This document shows positions 29,783 to 34,181 of a DNA stretch of 34,181 nt, in pieces. The translations under genes and the position numbers were made by a program. The DNA lies in contig JBBHKE010000336.1 in assembly GCA_037447655.1 (NCBI GenBank), positions 1-34,181 on the forward strand, written 5' to 3'. Numbering within the stretch: position 1 is the first letter of the stretch; the number at the start of each line of letters is the position of its first letter. The stretch comes from Zygnema cylindricum (Eukaryota; Streptophyta; Zygnematophyceae; Zygnematales; Zygnemataceae). The notes under the pieces were generated by a model. That model ran no database searches and had not been told where the DNA came from. It was given only the letters and a program-made list of their open reading frames with translations.

Positions 29783-29995
29783 GTATCACCTCCTCCTCCT
29801 TCGCCTTCACCTCCTCCTCCTTCACAGTCACCTCCTCCTCCCTCACCTCCTCCTCCCTCACCTCCTCCTCCCTCACCTTCTCCCCCACCTCCATCACCAC
29901 CCCCACCTCCACCATCTCCTTCCCCTCCTTCGCCTTCACCTCCTCTACCTTCGACTCCTCCTCCGCCCCCTCCTTCACCACCGCCTCCTCCCGCA
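29783..29995 (+). repeat. Coding minisatellite: shorter Ser-Pro rod of copy C
   Basis: The same cctcctcctcc-type repeat as 2218-2612, in frame with both globular parts but roughly 60 residues shorter. Scattered changes add Gln, Thr and Leu residues. Confidence 0.85.
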
Positions 29996-30427
29996 TGCAA
30001 CGCCTCTTGCCCATCCACTCCTTTGGAGCTTTGCGACTTTTATTTCGAGGGACACAAAAGCAAAATCCCGACGATCGCACTTGTAAATGGGGAGGGAACG
30101 AGCTTGAGTACGGGTTTGAGGACCGATAAAACAGGAGATGAGCTTGTCGTCGAGGTGGAGGAGTCCGGTTTAGCTCTCTTCCGAGAATGTCCAACAGTTA
30201 CTAACTCCGTCGAAAATCAATTCTACCTAAATGGTGAGGATGCTGCTTTGAAAGCCCGGACCTTCCAAACAACACCAGGCATTGAGTACTTCCGCAGCCG
30301 TTGCATCATGTTGCCCATTACGGTGTTCAGAATCACCTATAAGGGTGTCGCTTTCAATTTTCCGGCGGACGATACGGAGAACCTCTTTGACACAACAAGG
30401 CAATGCGTGATGTTTAAGACGTTGTAG

Positions 30428-31018
30428 GTTCTTACAATTATGTTTGCTCCAATTGATCTATTGGAAGAAATATTGGAACAATTTCACGCCCTATTCACTC
30501 CCGTGCGACTTAGAGACGGTGTTGCAAGGGTACTCGAGCATTTCGGTTTTTTGCTAGAAAATCCAATTTTATTGTAATTTTCTTATCCGGAAAGTTGTAA
30601 ATAGATGTTGGTCTAGCTGATTGTAAATACTTGATCGCGTGTTTTTTGTTACTTGTGCAGGAAATTTTTCATTTCCTCTTACTTATTATTAATCAAGAAT
30701 CAGTTTTCCCTTTTGTGTATTCTCTTTGTTGGTTTTTGCTTTACTTGCAAAGAAAATAGCAAAAAGGTGTTGTTACCTTGTGTCTTCTTTTTTTTGGGTT
30801 ACCAAGTTTGTGACAAGTGGCGCTAAATCTAACTCATGATGAAAGAAAACCTTGTGCATCTTTATTGTTTGACTTTGATTTCTTTGAGGTTAATGTTATG
30901 AGAGGAGTGAAAAACCATATCTGCACAAAAGCTAAATCAAAGCTAACTGATGTTGTAATTGGCATTTTAACTTCTTTATTTAAACTAACAGACTCCTTAT
31001 TCCATTCCACCATAATCT
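30428..31018 (+). promoter_or_regulatory. 3' region of copy C with TGTAA candidates
   Basis: Follows the 3' regions of copies A and B. TGTAA occurs at 30596-30600 and 30622-30626. Homology with copy A stops near caccataatct (about 31018), so copy C lacks the further 1.6 kb shared by A and B. Confidence 0.5.
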
Positions 31019-31860
31019 AAAAAAAGTTTTTATCTTAACAAAACCGGGCACTTCTGTCTCTCTCATTTCCCCAGTTTGTCTTCTAGCATCCCAAACGTTA
31101 TACATTAAGCTGATCGAGCCATTTTTTCCCCGATTCCCTCCTTCAGCTCATCTTTTCTGTCAATTTTGCCATACAACTTCGAAACAGACCGGGGAAATTC
31201 AAAACAAATTAACCATCATGAGGATCCAAAGTCATAAAAGACTCGACACCATTTACGATCTAACACTCAGTCCAACTAAGAACAGTTCAGAAAAAAAAAA
31301 AACATCTCTCTTAATAAAGGGTACACCAGCTTCCTTTTTAGTGTGGAAGTTCCTGTAGAATGAAAAAAAGAATTTTCAAATGGTGTTTTATCTTGATGGC
31401 ATCCAAACTAAAATTGATGTTTGCCTTTAAATAATAGCCAGTCTGCATGTAACGAAAAGCATAGCTCTTAATGTCCACATGAATTCAATATCTTGCAAAA
31501 ATGCGACTCATTCTGTGTAAAGAACAGTTGATTGTTGCATACAAAGGTAAGAATTTAAACTTAGAGCACAAAGTATTTAACAATTTTAACTCAGTTTTGG
31601 GAGATTATACTAATAACAACAAAAAATAATCAAACAAATAAACTTATCTCGAATAGTGGTATGCCCTTTTAATTACCAATCCAAAAAAGTAAAAACGCAA
31701 AATGAAAATAAAATGAGCTTAACCTTCGGAAAAAGTCAAAAAGTTAAAACTGGAAGTTAAAACTGGTGGTTAAAACGTTCAAACTGGCATTCAACGCTTT
31801 ATGATTTTGTTGGTATCAGTTTTAAACCCAACACTATCATAGATCTGCGATATTTCGATC
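31019..31860. other. AT-rich spacer, nothing recognised
   Basis: No frame of interest and no repeat shared with the rest of the window, apart from short A runs and a short gttaaaactgg repeat near 31742-31775. Confidence 0.5.
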
Positions 31861-31953
31861 CAAAAAATTGGCCGTACGGTACGGTTCCTGTACTGTTTTT
31901 GTAACAAGGCTGACGTGAGAATCTCATACACGCGTGCCACGGAAACCGTGTTG

Positions 31954-32180
31954 GCCGTACAGTGACGTTGCTTGCCTGTGAAGTATAATTGCGCGTTTGC
32001 CGCTTATGTTGACTGTACGGTAAATCACCTGGTGTACGGAGAAATCACGGTCGCTGTATAGTTATGTTGCTTGCCTCTGAAGCAATCTGGAACATTTGAC
32101 TGTGAGGGTATCCGTACAGGTATGTTGCATGTATAGGAGAATTATGATCTGTGTACTTATGTTGCGTGCCTGTGACGTCA
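31954..32180 (+). repeat. Degenerate dispersed repeat around (t/g)tatgttgcttgcctgtga
   Basis: gtacagtgacgttgcttgcc at 31957, gtatagttatgttgcttgcc at 32056, gtacaggtatgttgcatg at 32113 and gtgtacttatgttgcgtgcc at 32152. Spacing is irregular (about 100, 57 and 40 bases). Function unknown. Confidence 0.6.
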
Positions 32181-32256
32181 ACTGGCGTGTCCTGAAATTG
32201 ACAGATTTGCGACTGCGAATCAGTGGGACGTACTGTAGTTCCGTACTGCCACGTGA

Positions 32257-32282
32257 CAAAATGTACGAAATCGTACATTTTG
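32257..32282. other. 26-bp palindrome
   Basis: Two perfect 12-base arms (caaaatgtacga and its inverse complement) around aa. It could be a protein-binding site or transposon residue. Confidence 0.85.
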
Positions 32283-32575
32283 CTCATCGTGTCACCAAAA
32301 TCGACTTCCCAATATTTTGAGAAAGAGTACAGAAACTTCACAAAGCATCTCCGTATTTTTCCGCAGAATACTCTGACCGTTCGATCATGTTTTTATGCCG
32401 TGCGGATAAATGACGTTTTATTAAATCCGCCACTCTCCGCAGCTACCACATGTTCTATACTGACGCTTCAAAATCAGCGGATCTGAAAAGATCGTCAGAT
32501 ATGCAATCTTCGGAATTAGCGCAGCCAACCGAAACCCTCTTTTCCCACGACACCGGCACGCTCACTCTCGACACT

Positions 32576-32851
32576 CCCATACAATAGCCTATTGTATGCA
32601 AAATATACAATATGACCTTCATCCCATATTGTATTCCGACCAATTCAGACCAATTAAAACATCCGGACCAAATATTGAACCAATTAAAACATTCTGACCA
32701 AAAACTTTTACTTACACCGTCAGATTTGTAAGATCGGACGGTCGTTAATCAAAGAAGCGATCTAAGAAGATCGCATGAAAAGCCCATAACACAATTTACT
32801 CTAAAGGCGCCGACCAAAGGCCTACTAAAAAACGCCTACTTTTGAACTATG
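32576..32851 (-). mobile_element. Truncated second copy of the 15254-15709 MITE, reverse orientation
   Basis: Ends cctacttttgaactatg at 32851. Reading back, the ggcctactaaaaaacgcc, ccataacacaatttac and gatctaagaagatcg segments match the satellite MITE, and cccatacaatag at 32576 matches its other side. The outer terminal repeat at the left end is missing. Confidence 0.75.
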
Positions 32852-33088
32852 CTGAAAACGATTCTCATTCTCCTGCACACGTGCCAGATTGTAAATCCGA
32901 CGGTTGAAATAGAGATATGAAAATCCTACCTTCCAAATGGAGGTCTCCAAACGGAAATCCGAATACGTGAGCGAAAAGAACAGAAGATATTTTCAAGGGC
33001 GAAAGATAACATTGACTCTAATAGCGATTCAGAGTGTACGGACAAATCATCACGGAAGTTGCAAGATGCAGTACAGTGCAGTACAGTA

Positions 33089-33287
33089 CACCTTGAATCG
33101 TCATTAGCGTATAGAAATTATTAGTGTAAAGAAACAATTAGCGTCATTCATTCTAATTTAGTTCCAGGAGACGTGGCAGATTATGGTCCACGTCCTTAAA
33201 TAGTGTAGTTTATTATATTTAATGTATCAATGTCAAAATTTTGGGGTGCTGATATAGCGTACATAAGGCTAATAACGATTCACGGTG
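33089..33287. mobile_element. TA-flanked MITE, 199 bp, first of a pair
   Basis: Ends caccttgaatcgtcattag and, inverted, caccgtgaatcgttattag; TA at 33087-33088 and 33288-33289. The interior contains acgtggcagattatggtcca, which the next element carries inverted. Confidence 0.75.
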
Positions 33288-33294
33288 TACTGTA

Positions 33295-33492
33295 CACCGC
33301 CAATCGCTATTAGAGTGTATAACGCTAATTCGGTGCCCCTAAGTTTTTAACCCAAAACCTGAAATAGAATTGATAACGCTATTTAAGTGCGTGGACCATA
33401 ATCTGCCACGTCTCAGGCACAAAATTAGAGTAAATAACGCTAATTTTGTTTTGACGCTATTTAATCCTTGACTCTAATAGCGATTGGCGGTG
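33295..33492. mobile_element. TA-flanked MITE, 198 bp, second of a pair, opposite orientation
   Basis: Ends caccgccaatcgctattaga in near-perfect inverted form; TA at 33293-33294 and 33493-33494. The interior has tggaccataatctgccacgt, the inverse complement of that in the first element. The two lie five bases apart. Confidence 0.8.
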
Positions 33493-33505
33493 TACTGTAG
33501 AGGTC

Positions 33506-33825
33506 GTCAGAAAAGTACAGAGGTTCTATTCGCGGTACTTTCATTCCAACGGTCAAACCGAGCGTTCCTACGTGGCAGTACCGCAGCTGCCGCAGACATT
33601 TTATTGGATCCACAATCCGGGATTTCTTCTGAACGTCATCTGCGGTGTACAGCGTCACGTCACCGCCTGCACCTCTTCTCACCGTCCAGAAAGCACCAAA
33701 ACCAGGGGATGGACCGCGTGGCATATTCTAATTGCATACCGGATAGAGACAACCAATGTCGCACTTGCGATGAAGTTACGTTGAAAGAAGCCGTTGACAA
33801 GTCGCGAGTGGTTGAGACTTGCTAG
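33506..33825 (+). CDS. Doubtful gene or gene remnant, frame unsettled
   Basis: GC-richer sequence with two overlapping open frames. One ends with TGA at 33784 and contains FYWIHNPGFLLNVICGVQ with later Trp and Cys residues. The other ends with TAG at 33825 and has several Cys near its end. The first looks more protein-like, but neither has a good ATG, promoter or recognised motif. TGTAA at about 33843-33847 could serve as a poly(A) signal. It may be a 3' exon or a fragment truncated by the MITE pair just upstream. Confidence 0.25.
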
Positions 33826-34181
33826 GCAGACACCTTAAATTTTGTAAATAGACTCTTCCGAAAAAGTATGGTACGAAGACTGTACACTTTGAGGTGTCCC
33901 CTTACGCCCGCATAAAATTTGGTTGTGTACGGATGGCCGCATACATCCTATTTGACGCCGCGCGTGGAGACGCCGATGAAATGTTTTCAAAAGGTGAAAC
34001 ATATAAAACTAAAATAACCTAGGGGCGAACCTCCATCAGCCAAAAAGTGGGCTTGTTTACTGGACGCCGTACGTTATGGTACCATTTTGTACCCTTTTTC
34101 TTACAAAAACATGTTCATTTTTGAGCAATTACGCGTGGAAACGTACACGTGTCCTTCGGACAACATGGATACAACCTAAAA
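33826..34181. other. Right end of window, nothing recognised
   Basis: Mixed composition; several gtac-containing motifs; no frame or repeat supported. Confidence 0.4.

Larger units (their letters stand above)
29133..30427 (+). pseudogene. Copy C: two-domain Ser-Pro wall-protein gene, 5'-truncated and interrupted
   Basis: Exon 2 is 29133-29319 and exon 3 is 29582-30427 (TAG at 30425), with GT-AG boundaries as in copy A. Exon 1, the TATA region and most of intron 1 are missing: sequence jumps from the promoter-proximal piece (to 28949) to the end of intron 1 (from about 28972). Exon 2 has a stop, TAG at 29293-29295, where copies A and B have CAG. Exon 3 is fully open: end of domain N, a shorter Ser-Pro rod (about 70 residues, 29783-29995), then domain C with all four Cys. 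A frame from ATG 29444 runs through the intron into exon 3. Most likely a pseudogene; a product from a new start cannot be excluded. Confidence 0.75.

Noticed and set aside
1-34181. LTR retrotransposons, viral insertions, rRNA genes
   Set aside because: No long terminal repeats, reverse transcriptase or integrase motifs, viral genes or rRNA-like sequence were seen.

Overview
The window is eukaryotic nuclear DNA, most likely from the green lineage (an alga or early-diverging plant). The evidence is GT-AG introns, TATA boxes followed by ATG starts, a Ser-Pro-rich hydroxyproline-type cell-wall protein, TGTAA motifs 3' of genes, degenerate CCCTAAA-type repeats and many small TIR transposons. Base composition is AT-rich and genes are sparse. 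I cannot name the species. PARAGRAPH 2, layout: A segmental duplication holds two copies of a secreted wall-protein gene. Copy A (1-5223) starts inside exon 1. Copy B (8147-12800, promoter upstream) is separated from it by 3 kb that carries a repeated promoter-proximal module (called X here) split by a small hAT-type transposon. From 12825 to 20980 lies a centromere-like satellite with ~165-bp monomers, each carrying telomere-like CCCTAAAA blocks. It is interrupted by a small TIR element at 15254-15709 and by a 1.4-1.5 kb AT-rich island at 17431-18905 that recurs at 20981-22373. A second split X module (21880-22840) precedes an intact gene for a small secreted eight-cysteine protein (23281-23622). 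From 23.6 to 26.4 kb there is little beyond a 17-bp tandem repeat and two doubtful exons. A 2.1-kb TIR element (26467-28581) holds a possible transposase exon and a nested TA-flanked element. Copy C of the wall-protein gene (28792-31018) is a rearranged, probably dead copy. The last 3 kb is AT-rich with small TIR elements and one doubtful reading frame. PARAGRAPH 3, the genes: The wall protein consists of a signal peptide, a four-cysteine globular domain, a Ser-Pro-rich rod and a second diverged copy of the same globular domain. This is the layout of pherophorin-type extracellular-matrix proteins, although I do not recognise the globular domain as the pherophorin one. Copy A is intact where visible. 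Copy B has lost rod and second domain to an inserted piece of X and now reads as a secreted single-domain protein of about 198 residues. Copy C lacks promoter and exon 1 and has a stop in exon 2. No bacterial features, tRNA, rRNA or CRISPR array were seen.
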